A stretch of DNA of 35,786 bases from DATDRQ01 sp035291645 (GCA_035291645.1 DATDRQ010000338.1:1-35786), one strand, 5' to 3'; positions 22,914-30,444 are shown, counted from the first letter of the stretch. Notes: generated by a model from the letters alone, not told the origin. Translations and numbers: made by a program.

Positions 22914-24215
22914 ATGAGCTTGAAACAAGACCTGGCAGTTCAACTGCCGGAATGGCGAGACAGGGTTACCAGGCTGGTCAAGGAGAAGGGGAGTGTAAAA
23001 ATTGGCGAAGTAAACATTGGCCAGGTGTATGGGGGCATGCGCGACGTGCGCGGCCTAGTCTCCGACATTTCTTATGTCGATCCGGTAGAAGGGATCCGCC
23101 TGCGCGGTTTCACGATCCCGGATGCCATCAAGCAGCTGCCGAAACCGGCGGGGGCTGAAATGCCTTACACGGGTGGGTTATATTACCTGCTGTTAATCGG
23201 GAAGGTCCCTACAAGAGAGCAGGCGCTCGACGTCGAGCGGGAGTGGCAGGAACGCGGCCAGGTGCCGGGCTACGTCTTCGAGGTGATCAAGGCGATGCCG
23301 GTGGACACGCACCCGATGACGTTGTTCTCACAGGCGGTGCTCGCCATGCAGCGCGAATCGGGGTTCGCCAGGCAGTACCACAATGGCCTCCAGCGGGCCG
23401 ATTACTGGGAGCCGACCCTGGAAGACAGCCTGAACCTGACCGCCAGGCTGCCCGAGATCGCGGCCTTCATCTACCGCTGGAAATATAAGCACGGGGAGAC
23501 CATCCCGCCGGAACCCGAACTGGATTGGGCTGCCAACTTCGCCCAGATGATGGGGATCGAAAACCCGCAATACAAGGAGTTGTCCCGCCTGTACTTCCTG
23601 CTGCATTCCGACCACGAGAGCGGGAATGTCAGCGCCCACGCCACCCACCTGGTCGGATCGGCGCTTTCGGACGTGTATTACGCCACCTCAGCCGGGCTAA
23701 ACGGCCTGGCCGGCCCGCTGCACGGGCTGGCGAACCAGGAGTGCCTGGGCTGGCTGCTGGAAGTTTATAAAAAATACGACGGCGTGCCCAGCCGGGAGGA
23801 ATTGCAGCAGTTTGCCTGGGAGACCTTAACCAGCGGGCAGGTGATCCCCGGCTACGGGCATGCGGTGCTGCGCAGGACCGACCCGCGCTATACCGCCCAG
23901 TACGAGTTCGGCAAGAAGTATATGCCCGAGGACGATATCTTCCGCCTGGCGAAGCTGGTGTACGAGGTGGTGCCTGAAGTCCTGATGGAACAGGGCAAGG
24001 CCAGGGACCCTTGGCCGAACGTGGACGCCATCAGCGGCACCCTGCAGTACCATTACGGGGTCAAAGAGTTCGATTTCTACACCGTGATGTTCGGGGTCAG
24101 CCGGCTGCTGGGCGTCTCGGCGAACATGGTTTGGGCGCGCCTGCTCGGCCAACCGATCGAGCGCCCCAAATCTTTGACGACGGCGATGTTGGAGGAACTG
24201 GCAGGCAAGGGATAA
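22914..24215 (+). CDS. gltA: Citrate synthase, mitochondrial-like (type I) form
   Basis: It condenses oxaloacetate and acetyl-CoA to citrate. At 433 residues it aligns by eye with the eukaryotic mitochondrial enzyme: GGMRDVRGLVSDISYVDP near the N-terminus, RLRGFTIPD, HSDHESGNVSAH, and the catalytic residues His270 (AGPLHGLANQE), His316 (PGYGHAVLRRTDPRY) and Asp371 (WPNVDAISG). The 46- and 55-residue spacings between them equal those of pig His274/His320/Asp375. The ATG at 22914 follows GAGGAG at 8 nt. It is downstream of mdh and ends in dispersed element copy 2 and then a terminator. Confidence 0.95.
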   Translation: MSLKQDLAVQLPEWRDRVTRLVKEKGSVKIGEVNIGQVYGGMRDVRGLVSDISYVDPVEGIRLRGFTIPDAIKQLPKPAGAEMPYTGGLYYLLLIGKVPTREQALDVEREWQERGQVPGYVFEVIKAMPVDTHPMTLFSQAVLAMQRESGFARQYHNGLQRADYWEPTLEDSLNLTARLPEIAAFIYRWKYKHGETIPPEPELDWAANFAQMMGIENPQYKELSRLYFLLHSDHESGNVSAHATHLVGSALSDVYYATSAGLNGLAGPLHGLANQECLGWLLEVYKKYDGVPSREELQQFAWETLTSGQVIPGYGHAVLRRTDPRYTAQYEFGKKYMPEDDIFRLAKLVYEVVPEVLMEQGKARDPWPNVDAISGTLQYHYGVKEFDFYTVMFGVSRLLGVSANMVWARLLGQPIERPKSLTTAMLEELAGKG

Positions 24216-24221
24216 GTTGGG

Positions 24222-24279
24222 CGCGGTTTCAGGACACGTGTAAGGATTCGAAGACCGTCGAATCAAAAAAGAATATCAA
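24222..24279 (+). repeat. Dispersed GGATTCGAAG element, copy 2 (no palindromic units)
   Basis: GCGGTTTCAGGACACGTGTAA leads directly into GGATTCGAAGACCGTCGAAT and CAAAAAAGAATATCAA. The core matches copies 1 and 3, but the GCTTGCGCGCAAGC units are missing. It lies 6 nt after the gltA stop and before the gltA terminator, so it is transcribed in the 3' UTR. Confidence 0.85.
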
Positions 24280-24292
24280 GATCAGTGGATTG

Positions 24293-24331
24293 GAGGCCGG
24301 TGACTGTGCACCAGCCTCCGTTTTTTTATAG
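24293..24331 (+). terminator. gltA intrinsic terminator
   Basis: GGAGGC, GTG and their complements CAC, GCCTCC form an interrupted stem (about 24293-24320) followed by a run of seven Ts. It ends the mdh-gltA transcript. Confidence 0.85.
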
Positions 24332-24345
24332 ATTCAACAGGAGAA

Positions 24346-24537
24346 TCAATGGGTGTGGGCGTGATCGCCCAGGTTTTCCGGGCCCAGGAAGCGCCGGAAG
24401 GAGCCCAGGCGGGAATGGTTGAGCGCCAGGAAGCAGGCCAGCAGGGTAGTAAGCGGGACGGCTGAGATCAGGCCCAGGGACCCGACCAGCGTGCGGACGA
24501 TCTCCTCGGTGACGAATTCGATGTTCTCATGGAGAGA
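24346..24537 (-). pseudogene. C-terminal relic of a YibE/F family membrane protein
   Basis: In frame with and directly after the stop codon of the LysM gene, the minus strand reads HENIEFVTEEIVRTLVGSLG, then LISAVPLTTLLACFLAL, a basic linker and a His-rich end GDHAHTH before TGA. The block TEEIVRTLVGSxGLxxAVPLTT is characteristic of the C-terminal membrane part of YibE/F-type proteins. There is no start codon for this stretch and the several N-terminal membrane segments are absent. I read it as the tail of a gene whose 5' part was lost, probably by a deletion joining it to the LysM gene. It is about 63 codons with no internal stop. Confidence 0.65.
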
Positions 24538-25704
24538 TTATGGAGTTGGCGTCACCGCCGGCCCCGGACCGGCGCCGGACCACATATAGATCCAGGCGCT
24601 GCTTGCCGCTCCGGCCGGTTCCCAGACTGCATTTCCATCGTCGTCGGTGCCAGTCTGCCGGGAGGGCACGATCCACCAGCGGTAGATATGCGGGGTGCTG
24701 TCCGTGGAACGGAAGGAAGCCGGCACGATGAACTTGGTATCGGTGACGTAATCGATCAGCTTGCGATCCTCGCCTTCGGTGATATCTACCACGTTTACAC
24801 TGTAGGCCTCGTTTTCCAGCAAGGTTCCGACAGAGGCCCACTGCAAGGTGACGGTATCGCCGGTCTGGACGAAGCGGGCGCCATCCAGCGGCAGGAGCAG
24901 GTTGGGTGCGGTGTAAGGCGGGGGCAGGGTAGCGGTCGGCGTCGGGCCAGGGGTCGGATAACGCTCGCAGAGTGGGATGACCAGGTTCATGCCCAACAGA
25001 ACGTTTTCTGAGCTCAAGCCGTTGTACTCCTGGATCACCGCCATGGGGATGTTATAGGTATTGGCGATGCTGCTCAGCGTGTCGTTCTCCTGGACAACAT
25101 AGTCCTCTTTCCCACAGGCCTGTTCGGTAGCATCTGCGGCGCTTAAGGTTGAAGTAGGCAAAGAAGTAGGCGTCGGGGTGGGCTGTGGGATCAACAGGGT
25201 CGTCCCGACGGTCAAGGGACTGCACTCTGCCGGCAGGTTATTCAAGAGGACAATACTCTGAATGGAGACGCCAAAACTGAAGGCGATCCCGGCGCAGGTA
25301 TCCCCGGTCTGGATGGTGTAAGAGTTCGGAGTGGGAGAGGGCTGGGGGGTATCCGTTGGAGTAGGAGTGACGGGAGTAGGGGTGGTCGTCGAAGTGGCGG
25401 TGGTTGTAACGGTGGCGGTGGCGGCGGTTGGGGCTGCCTCGACTGCCAGCCCGGTCCCGCGCATGGCAAAGAACACCAGCGTCGCACCGATCGCCAGGAA
25501 TACAGCCAGCAATACCAGGGCGATCGGCAGGCTGAGGGTGATCTCCGGCATACGGGAACCCTGGACAGGCCTGGATTTCTTGCCAGACTTCGCTCCTGCT
25601 GTCAGGTCGCTGCCGCAAACCAGGCAGCGGGTGGCATCTTCGCTGACGCGTGTCCCGCAGGTAGGGCAGAGCTTGGTTGGTTTCGATGGGGTCTCGGATG
25701 TCAT
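24538..25704 (-). CDS. Zinc-ribbon, membrane-anchored protein with two LysM domains
   Basis: The order in 388 residues is as follows. An N-terminal zinc ribbon comes first (CPTCGTRV...CLVCGSD, two CxxC pairs). A basic linker, a single membrane helix (LPIALVLLAVFLAIGATLVFFAM, about 60-82) and a Thr/Pro-rich spacer follow. Next come LysM 1 (YTIQTGDTCAGIAFSFGVSIQSI), a second Pro/Thr spacer, LysM 2 (YVVQENDTLSSIANTYNIPMAVI), and a C-terminal beta-rich module (VTLQWASVGTL..., ending in a Trp-rich strand). The topology suggests a cytoplasmic ribbon and extracellular peptidoglycan- or glycan-binding LysM domains. The ATG at 25704 is chosen over a TTG at 25710; neither has a Shine-Dalgarno. Function is unknown. 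It is divergent from hemW. Confidence 0.85.
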   Translation of the reverse strand: MTSETPSKPTKLCPTCGTRVSEDATRCLVCGSDLTAGAKSGKKSRPVQGSRMPEITLSLPIALVLLAVFLAIGATLVFFAMRGTGLAVEAAPTAATATVTTTATSTTTPTPVTPTPTDTPQPSPTPNSYTIQTGDTCAGIAFSFGVSIQSIVLLNNLPAECSPLTVGTTLLIPQPTPTPTSLPTSTLSAADATEQACGKEDYVVQENDTLSSIANTYNIPMAVIQEYNGLSSENVLLGMNLVIPLCERYPTPGPTPTATLPPPYTAPNLLLPLDGARFVQTGDTVTLQWASVGTLLENEAYSVNVVDITEGEDRKLIDYVTDTKFIVPASFRSTDSTPHIYRWWIVPSRQTGTDDDGNAVWEPAGAASSAWIYMWSGAGPGPAVTPTP

Positions 25705-25742
25705 AGGCAAATAGGGAGCCGGGTTTTTTACCGGCAGCGGCG

Positions 25743-25748
25743 ATTATA
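25743..25748 (-). promoter_or_regulatory. Extended -10 promoter of the LysM gene
   Basis: On the minus strand TGG precedes TATAAT (25748-25743). The -35 region is not recognisable. The start is expected near 25736, about 32 nt before the ATG. Confidence 0.65.
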
Positions 25749-25866
25749 CCAGCCTTTTTCAGGCCTTGCCGGGATAGGTTCGCAGGCGGTGATTGGCCGA
25801 AGAACTCTATTCAACCTCGTTTTCAAGCCGGGTTGCAGGAAGGTTTAACCGGCTGGCGCTCCGTGG

Positions 25867-25872
25867 TATACT
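25867..25872 (+). promoter_or_regulatory. Extended -10 promoter abutting hemW
   Basis: TGG precedes TATACT (25867-25872), which ends 8 nt before the hemW ATG. TTTAAC at 25844-25849 (17-nt spacing) is a weak -35. The transcript should start within one or two bases of the ATG. Confidence 0.6.
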
Positions 25873-25880
25873 GCGCGGGG

Positions 25881-27083
25881 ATGCAAGCCTTCAGTATTTA
25901 CCTGCATATACCATTCTGCACGCATCGCTGCGGCTATTGTGATTTCAACACCTACGCCGGGATCGAAGATTTGATCCCGGAATATGTCTCTGCATTGTGC
26001 CAGGAAGCTGGGCTGGCCGGCGAGGCGTCAGGAGAACGGCTACCCGTACACACGATCTTCTTCGGCGGAGGGACACCTTCCCTGCTGCCGCCGGCGGAAA
26101 TCGAGCGAATCCTGGATACACTCGACCGGGTATTCGCGCTAATGCCTGGGATCGAGATCAGTCTGGAGGCAAATCCTGGCACACTATCGCCATCGTTCCT
26201 GGCAAGCCTATACAGCCTGGGCGTCAACCGGCTCAGCCTGGGCATGCAGGCCGCCCAGCCGCAGGCGCTGCGCCTGCTCGAACGCCAGCATGGATATAAC
26301 GACGTGATCAACTCGGTAACCTGGGCGCGCCAGGCCGGATTCCGCAACCTGAACCTGGACCTGATCTTCGGGCTACCATACCAGGATTTGACGGAATGGC
26401 GGCAATCTCTGGATTATGCTCTCCGGCTCGAACCAGAGCATCTCTCGTTGTATGCCCTGACCCTCGAGCACGGCACTCCCCTGGCGCACTGGGTTGCGCG
26501 AGGTCTGCTCACCGAACCGGACCCGGACCTGGCAGCCGAGATGTACGAATGGGCTGGCGAGCGGACGGCGCGGGCGGGATTCATCCAGTATGAAATCTCG
26601 AATTTCGCCCGCCCGGACGGGGAGGGAGGCAGCTATGCCTGCCGGCACAACCTGCAGTACTGGCGGGGGCTGCCCTACCTGGGTCTGGGCGCCGGGGCGC
26701 ATGGCTACGCGGCAGGCGTGCGCACGTCAAACGTCCTCTCCCCGAAAGCTTACGTGGAACGCTGCCTGTCCGGCTTGAGACAGCGCTCTGAGAAGGTCCC
26801 TGGCTTCCCGGTTACCCCGGCAACCGTGACCGCCCAAGCGGTGGAGGGGAAGAGCGAGATGGGCGAGTTCATGATCATGGGGCTGCGGTTGACGAAGGAG
26901 GGGGTTTCGAGCAAGCAGTTCCAGCAGCGGTTTGGCGAATCGCTTGAAGAGGTCTATGGGGAAGAGATCCGGGAGCTGGTCGCTTTGAATCTCCTGGAAA
27001 AGGCCGGCAATGATGGAGATATTTTGCGGTTGACGCCTGGGGGACGCCTGCTCGGCAACCAGGCGTTTATCCAGTTTATCTAA
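25881..27083 (+). CDS. hemW: HemW-type radical SAM protein (heme chaperone)
   Basis: The 400 residues start MQAFSIYLHIPFCTHRCGYC, in which Cys13, Cys17 and Cys20 form the radical SAM CxxxCxxC cluster site. Next come IFFGGGTPSLL and EISLEANPGTLS, then GVNRLSLGMQA, LNLDLIFGLPYQ and LSLYALTLEHGT. The C-terminus has the HemW domain (YWRGLPYLGLGAGAHGY and EFMIMGLRLTKEGV). Such proteins were long called oxygen-independent coproporphyrinogen oxidase but act as heme chaperones; the true HemN has an extra cysteine, and here the cluster is CTHRCGYC followed by D, as in HemW. The start at 25881 is preferred over an upstream ATG at 25833, which lies before the promoter. It ends 5 bp from the convergent prenyl synthase gene. 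Confidence 0.93.
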   Translation: MQAFSIYLHIPFCTHRCGYCDFNTYAGIEDLIPEYVSALCQEAGLAGEASGERLPVHTIFFGGGTPSLLPPAEIERILDTLDRVFALMPGIEISLEANPGTLSPSFLASLYSLGVNRLSLGMQAAQPQALRLLERQHGYNDVINSVTWARQAGFRNLNLDLIFGLPYQDLTEWRQSLDYALRLEPEHLSLYALTLEHGTPLAHWVARGLLTEPDPDLAAEMYEWAGERTARAGFIQYEISNFARPDGEGGSYACRHNLQYWRGLPYLGLGAGAHGYAAGVRTSNVLSPKAYVERCLSGLRQRSEKVPGFPVTPATVTAQAVEGKSEMGEFMIMGLRLTKEGVSSKQFQQRFGESLEEVYGEEIRELVALNLLEKAGNDGDILRLTPGGRLLGNQAFIQFI

Positions 27084-27088
27084 TCTAC

Positions 27089-28102
27089 CTAGCCCTGGCG
27101 CTTCAACAGGCTATCCGCCAGAGCCGCCAGCTCGCGACCGGCCTCGCCAGCGGGTTGCGCTCGATCGAGAGCCAGGAGAGCCTGGCCGGTCATCTCGCGG
27201 GCTGATTGTTCGGTGAATGCCCGGGCTCCCCCGGCCTCCAGCTGGCTAGCCAGGGCGGGTACTTCATCTGGCCTGACCGGTCCTTCTGCCCAGCGCCGGG
27301 CGAATGTATCGACCCGGTTAAGCCCGTAAAGGATAGGCAAGGACTTTTTCCCCTCCAGCAAATCGCTTTCCGCAGATTTCCCGGTGACCTCCGCATCGCC
27401 CCAGATTCCCAGGATGTCATCCTGAGCCTGGAAGGCTAATCCGAGATACTTGCCAAAATCCCTGTAGGCGCCGCGGCAAGCTGGAGGGACCCTGGCGATA
27501 AGAGCTCCCAGTTCGGTGCAGGCCCCCAGCAGGGCAGCGGTCTTCCCGCTCACCATCTGCCAGTAAAGGTCCAGACTCAGGTTGGTCAGGTCTTCATAAG
27601 CCATGTCGAGGAACTGGCCTTTTGTGAGCTGCAAACAGGCGTGTTGGAGGACGTGCGCCGCCTGGAGGGTAATCTCTGGAGGGCAGGCTTCGGTCAGGCG
27701 CAACAGTTCCAGGTGCGCCAGGGTGAGCATGGCGTCGCCGGCGTTGATCGCCTGGGGGATACCCCAATGCACCCAGACCGTAGTCCGGCCGCGCCTGAGC
27801 GGGCTGTTATCCTGGATGTCGTCGTGGATCAGGGAGAAGTTGTGCACGAGCTCGACAGCGGCTGCGGCGGGCAGCGCTTTTTCCCAATCGCCACCCGCCG
27901 CGGCGCAGGCAAGCACGACCAGTAACGGGCGGATGCGCTTGCCGCGCGCTTCAGGCCCGGCCCCATCCCCTTCCCAACCCAGGTGGTAGGCCAGCATCGC
28001 ATCGAACTCATCCAATCCAGCCTCTGCGGATTGGCCCACGGCGCGGTGGAGCTCGCCTTCGACAGCGTTGATCAGCCTGATACTCAATGGTTCAGCGTTC
28101 AT
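27089..28102 (-). CDS. Polyprenyl diphosphate synthase (GGPP/FPP synthase type)
   Basis: It extends allylic diphosphates with isopentenyl diphosphate. The first Asp-rich motif is DDIQD (residues 94-98) followed by SPLRRGR. The second is DDILGIWGD, where the last Asp of the usual DDxxD is Gly, a variant I associate with Chloroflexota homologues. KRIRPLLVVLAC and VSGKTAALLGACTELGAL are the other conserved helices. The 337 residues fit short-chain synthases. Positions 4-5 before DDIQD (Ser and Leu, non-aromatic) suggest C20 rather than C15 products, but product length is inference. It is 39 nt downstream of idi-2 and most likely cotranscribed. It is tail-to-tail with hemW without a visible terminator. 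Confidence 0.92.
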   Translation of the reverse strand: MNAEPLSIRLINAVEGELHRAVGQSAEAGLDEFDAMLAYHLGWEGDGAGPEARGKRIRPLLVVLACAAAGGDWEKALPAAAAVELVHNFSLIHDDIQDNSPLRRGRTTVWVHWGIPQAINAGDAMLTLAHLELLRLTEACPPEITLQAAHVLQHACLQLTKGQFLDMAYEDLTNLSLDLYWQMVSGKTAALLGACTELGALIARVPPACRGAYRDFGKYLGLAFQAQDDILGIWGDAEVTGKSAESDLLEGKKSLPILYGLNRVDTFARRWAEGPVRPDEVPALASQLEAGGARAFTEQSAREMTGQALLALDRAQPAGEAGRELAALADSLLKRQG

Positions 28103-28141
28103 CTTGATTATGTTGACTCCTTAGAGGGAGGGGTGGATCGA

Positions 28142-29170
28142 TCAGATTTCTTTAAGCGGGGTTTGGCGGAGCTGATCCAGATCCCGTACCCCGGCTGCGA
28201 ACATGCTGACCTGGATCTGTCTCTGAATCAGGCGGATGGTCTGGATGGTATCTTCGAGAGACCGGGCGGCGGCTTTCAGGAATGGGCTGGCCATCCCGCC
28301 CAGGACGGCTCCCAAGGCGATGCTCTTGGCGATGTCGGTCCCGTCCCGCAGGCCTCCGGAAGCGATTATGGCGACCTGGGGAGCGGCCCGTTTTACGTTC
28401 AGGATCGAATCGGCGGTCGGGACGCCCCAATCGATAAAGGCGGCAGCCAGGCGGGCCTGGTATTCATCCTGGGCGCGGTGCATCTCCACCTGCGACCAGG
28501 AAGTACCTCCCGCCCCTGCTACGTCGATTGCGGCGACTCCGGCGCTCGCCAGCCTGCGTGCGGTTTCTTCGGAAATCCCCCAGCCGACTTCTTTGGCGAT
28601 CACAGGAATGGGTAGAGACCGGCAGACCTTCTCAATCTTCTGGAGCAGGCCGGCGAAACGGGTATCCCCCTCCGGTTGGACGGCTTCCTGAAGCGCATTC
28701 AAATGCAGCACCAGGGCGTCGGCAGCGATCATATCCACCGCTCGCCGGCAATGGTCGACCGTGTAGTCATAGTTGAGTTGAACGGCGCCCAGATTGGCGA
28801 GCAGCAGGATGTCTGGCGCTTCGCGGCGAACCTGGAAGGTATAGGAGAGCTGAGGATCTTCTAGCGCGGCTCGCTGAGATCCCAGCCCCATCGCCACCCC
28901 GGTCTCCTGGGCCGCCTTGGCCAGGGTCCGGTTGATCTCCGCAGCTTCCTGTGTTCCACCGGTCATCGAGGAAATCAATACCGGGGCTTGCAGGCGCCGG
29001 CCGAACAGCTGCAAGCTGGTCTCGACTTCATCTAGATCGAGTTCGGGTAAAGCCTGGTGGATAAATCGAAAGCGTTCCAGGCCGGTGGTCAAGGCGGAGC
29101 GGACATCCTCCTCGAGGTTGATGCGGATGTGGTCCGCTTTTCTGGCGGTGATTGGCGTAACTTTTTCCAT
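28142..29170 (-). CDS. fni: Isopentenyl-diphosphate delta-isomerase type 2
   Basis: This FMN- and NADPH-dependent enzyme interconverts IPP and DMAPP. The 342 residues begin with ARKADHIRINLEEDV, then FRFIHQALPELDLDEVETSL. They show the flavin-binding SSMTGGT, MGLGSQRAAL, HLNALQEAVQPEGDTRF (the Gln/Glu pair binds Mg and acts in catalysis), VIAKEVGWGIS, VAGAGGTSW and IASGGLRDGTDIAKSIALGA. No type 1 isomerase motif is present. It starts at ATG 29170 and has its own promoter, divergent from acpP. Confidence 0.96.
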   Translation of the reverse strand: MEKVTPITARKADHIRINLEEDVRSALTTGLERFRFIHQALPELDLDEVETSLQLFGRRLQAPVLISSMTGGTQEAAEINRTLAKAAQETGVAMGLGSQRAALEDPQLSYTFQVRREAPDILLLANLGAVQLNYDYTVDHCRRAVDMIAADALVLHLNALQEAVQPEGDTRFAGLLQKIEKVCRSLPIPVIAKEVGWGISEETARRLASAGVAAIDVAGAGGTSWSQVEMHRAQDEYQARLAAAFIDWGVPTADSILNVKRAAPQVAIIASGGLRDGTDIAKSIALGAVLGGMASPFLKAAARSLEDTIQTIRLIQRQIQVSMFAAGVRDLDQLRQTPLKEI

Positions 29171-29196
29171 CCCTGGGTGTTCCTTTGAGTTGGAGT

Positions 29197-29225
29197 ATCT
29201 TACCAGCCGCCCTTAAGCCTGTCAA
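29197..29225 (-). promoter_or_regulatory. Promoter of idi-2/prenyl synthase
   Basis: On the minus strand TTGACA (29225-29220) and TAAGAT (29202-29197) are separated by 17 nt. The start is near 29190, about 20 nt before the ATG. Confidence 0.8.
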
Positions 29226-29269
29226 TCATCTTTCCGCCCGCCTTGATCATGCCTCTTTTTCCGAAAGGC

Positions 29270-29297
29270 TTGACAGATCAGGCGGCGAGGATACAAT
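29270..29297 (+). promoter_or_regulatory. Promoter of acpP
   Basis: TTGACA (29270-29275) and TACAAT (29292-29297) are separated by 16 nt. The -35 boxes of this and the idi-2 promoter lie 44 nt apart, back to back. Confidence 0.85.
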
Positions 29298-29336
29298 TGG
29301 CGAAATCAAAGGAGAAACCTGCAAGGAGGACCATTC

Positions 29337-29576
29337 ATGGCTGACACCTTTTCTGAAATCAAGGCAATTATCGTCGATCTACTCAGTGTGGACGAAGACA
29401 AGGTAACCCCAGAAGCGCGTTTCCGCGAGGAGCTAGAGGCGGATTCACTCGACCTGGTCGAGCTAATCATGGCATTCGAAGATAAATTTGGCGGCGAAAT
29501 CTCCGACGAAGACGCCCAGACGATCACCACGGTGGGGGAAGCAGTAAATTACATTGACAGCCATATGCGCGGCTAG
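29337..29576 (+). CDS. acpP: Acyl carrier protein
   Basis: This small acidic four-helix carrier holds the growing fatty acyl chain on phosphopantetheine. The attachment serine is Ser37 in EADSLDLVEL. The 79 residues and the acidic composition are typical. Strong AAGGAGG lies 7 nt before the ATG. The gene is monocistronic, with a promoter directly upstream and a perfect terminator directly downstream; no other fab genes are adjacent. A dedicated, strong transcription unit fits the high abundance of this protein. Confidence 0.97.
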   Translation: MADTFSEIKAIIVDLLSVDEDKVTPEARFREELEADSLDLVELIMAFEDKFGGEISDEDAQTITTVGEAVNYIDSHMRG

Positions 29577-29594
29577 TGCAGATTTGGTTCCGAA

Positions 29595-29624
29595 AAAGAG
29601 GCGCGGCAAAAACCGCGCCTCTTT
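29595..29624 (+). terminator. acpP intrinsic terminator
   Basis: A perfect 12-bp stem, AAAGAGGCGCGG (29595-29606) and CCGCGCCTCTTT (29613-29624), has a 6-nt loop. The terminal T-rich side belongs to the stem itself. Confidence 0.85.
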
Positions 29625-29724
29625 ATGAATCAAATTTTAGATGTGGTAAACTTTTTTCCATCAGCCATTTTTATTTTTTTCCCAGCCCGGATTCCGTGTT
29701 TATACTCCGGAATACGTTGCGCAT

Positions 29725-29826
29725 CGTTTTCGGACCACGCAGGCTTGTGCGCAAGCACGCTTACGCGCAAGCACGCTTGCGTGCAAGCACGGATTCGAAG
29801 GCCGTCGTATCAAGAAAGAACATCAA
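29725..29826 (+). repeat. Dispersed GCTTGCGCGCAAGC/GGATTCGAAG element, copy 3 (three palindromic units)
   Basis: After CGGACCACGCA come three 14-bp near-palindromes at 29743-29756, 29759-29772 and 29775-29788, spaced every 16 bp and each differing from GCTTGCGCGCAAGC at one internal base. The core GGATTCGAAGGCCGTCGTAT (from 29791) and CAAGAAAGAACATCAA follow. It lies between the acpP terminator and the lipoprotein gene. Confidence 0.88.
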
Positions 29827-29849
29827 CGCTCTTAAGGAGGAGTGCAGCA

Positions 29850-30347
29850 ATGAAGAGAAATTATCGCCTTATTTTGTTGATCTCCGGAATTCTAATCCTG
29901 CTTCTTGCAGCCGCCTGTTCGCCCTCAAGCGGACCGGTCGACGAAGGCGGGGAATCCCCAGAAGTAGTCACCGAACAAGCCCCCGCTGAGGTGGAGGCGG
30001 GAGAGCCGGAGGAAGGGACGACCGAAACCGAGGTTGCCGTTGCACCGGTTGGCCCCCCGGGGGTGCCTGAGGATATCCCGATTATGGAAGGGGCGAGCAA
30101 CCTCCAGGTTGCGACCGGGGGGACGAATATAACCTACCAGGTCGATGGGGAGATCGCCGACGTGGTCGGCTTCTACCAAGACCAGCTGGGGAATTACGGC
30201 TGGGAATCGGTCGGGAATCCGGACACAGTTGTTGCCAGGATTGCCACTCTGTTACGCACGAACGAAGTGGACGATCGATTGTCGATTAATATGCAGCACA
30301 ACGAGTTGGGTGGATTCGTCGTCGTGACGATCACGATCGCGCGCTGA
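29850..30347 (+). CDS. Predicted lipoprotein of unknown function
   Basis: The 165 residues start with a basic n-region (MKRNYR), a hydrophobic stretch and the lipobox-like LLAAAC, so Cys23 is the likely lipidated residue. A Glu/Pro-rich acidic linker (about 25-75) leads to a small globular domain. This domain contains IPIMEGASNLQVATGG and the pattern DVVGFYQDQLGNYGWE, a FY...L...GW motif seen in various small extracytoplasmic domains, ending in GGFVVVTITIAR. The ATG at 29850 follows AAGGAGGA at 8 nt. It is monocistronic, with element copy 3 immediately upstream and a strong terminator downstream. No function is assigned. Confidence 0.85.
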   Translation: MKRNYRLILLISGILILLLAAACSPSSGPVDEGGESPEVVTEQAPAEVEAGEPEEGTTETEVAVAPVGPPGVPEDIPIMEGASNLQVATGGTNITYQVDGEIADVVGFYQDQLGNYGWESVGNPDTVVARIATLLRTNEVDDRLSINMQHNELGGFVVVTITIAR

Positions 30348-30381
30348 GTACAGGCACTCGCTGCCTTCCGATTGAAGCACG

Positions 30382-30418
30382 AAGGTCTGTGATGGCATCC
30401 ATCACAGACCTTTTTCCT
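30382..30418 (+). terminator. Terminator of the lipoprotein gene
   Basis: A perfect 14-bp stem, AAGGTCTGTGATGG (30382-30395) and CCATCACAGACCTT (30399-30412), has a 3-nt loop and is followed by TTTCCTT. The opposite strand lacks a T tail, so it serves mainly the plus-strand gene. Confidence 0.88.
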
Positions 30419-30444
30419 TAGGTGAGTGAGAGATCGCCGGTCTG

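Noticed and set aside
29743..29788. Possible CRISPR array
   Set aside because: The units are 14 bp with only 2 bp between them, there are no spacers and no cas genes, and the units are themselves palindromic.
29576..29989. Plus-strand frame of 137 codons spanning the acpP terminator and element copy 3
   Set aside because: It runs through a terminator and a repeat, overlaps the lipoprotein start in another frame, and has no RBS.
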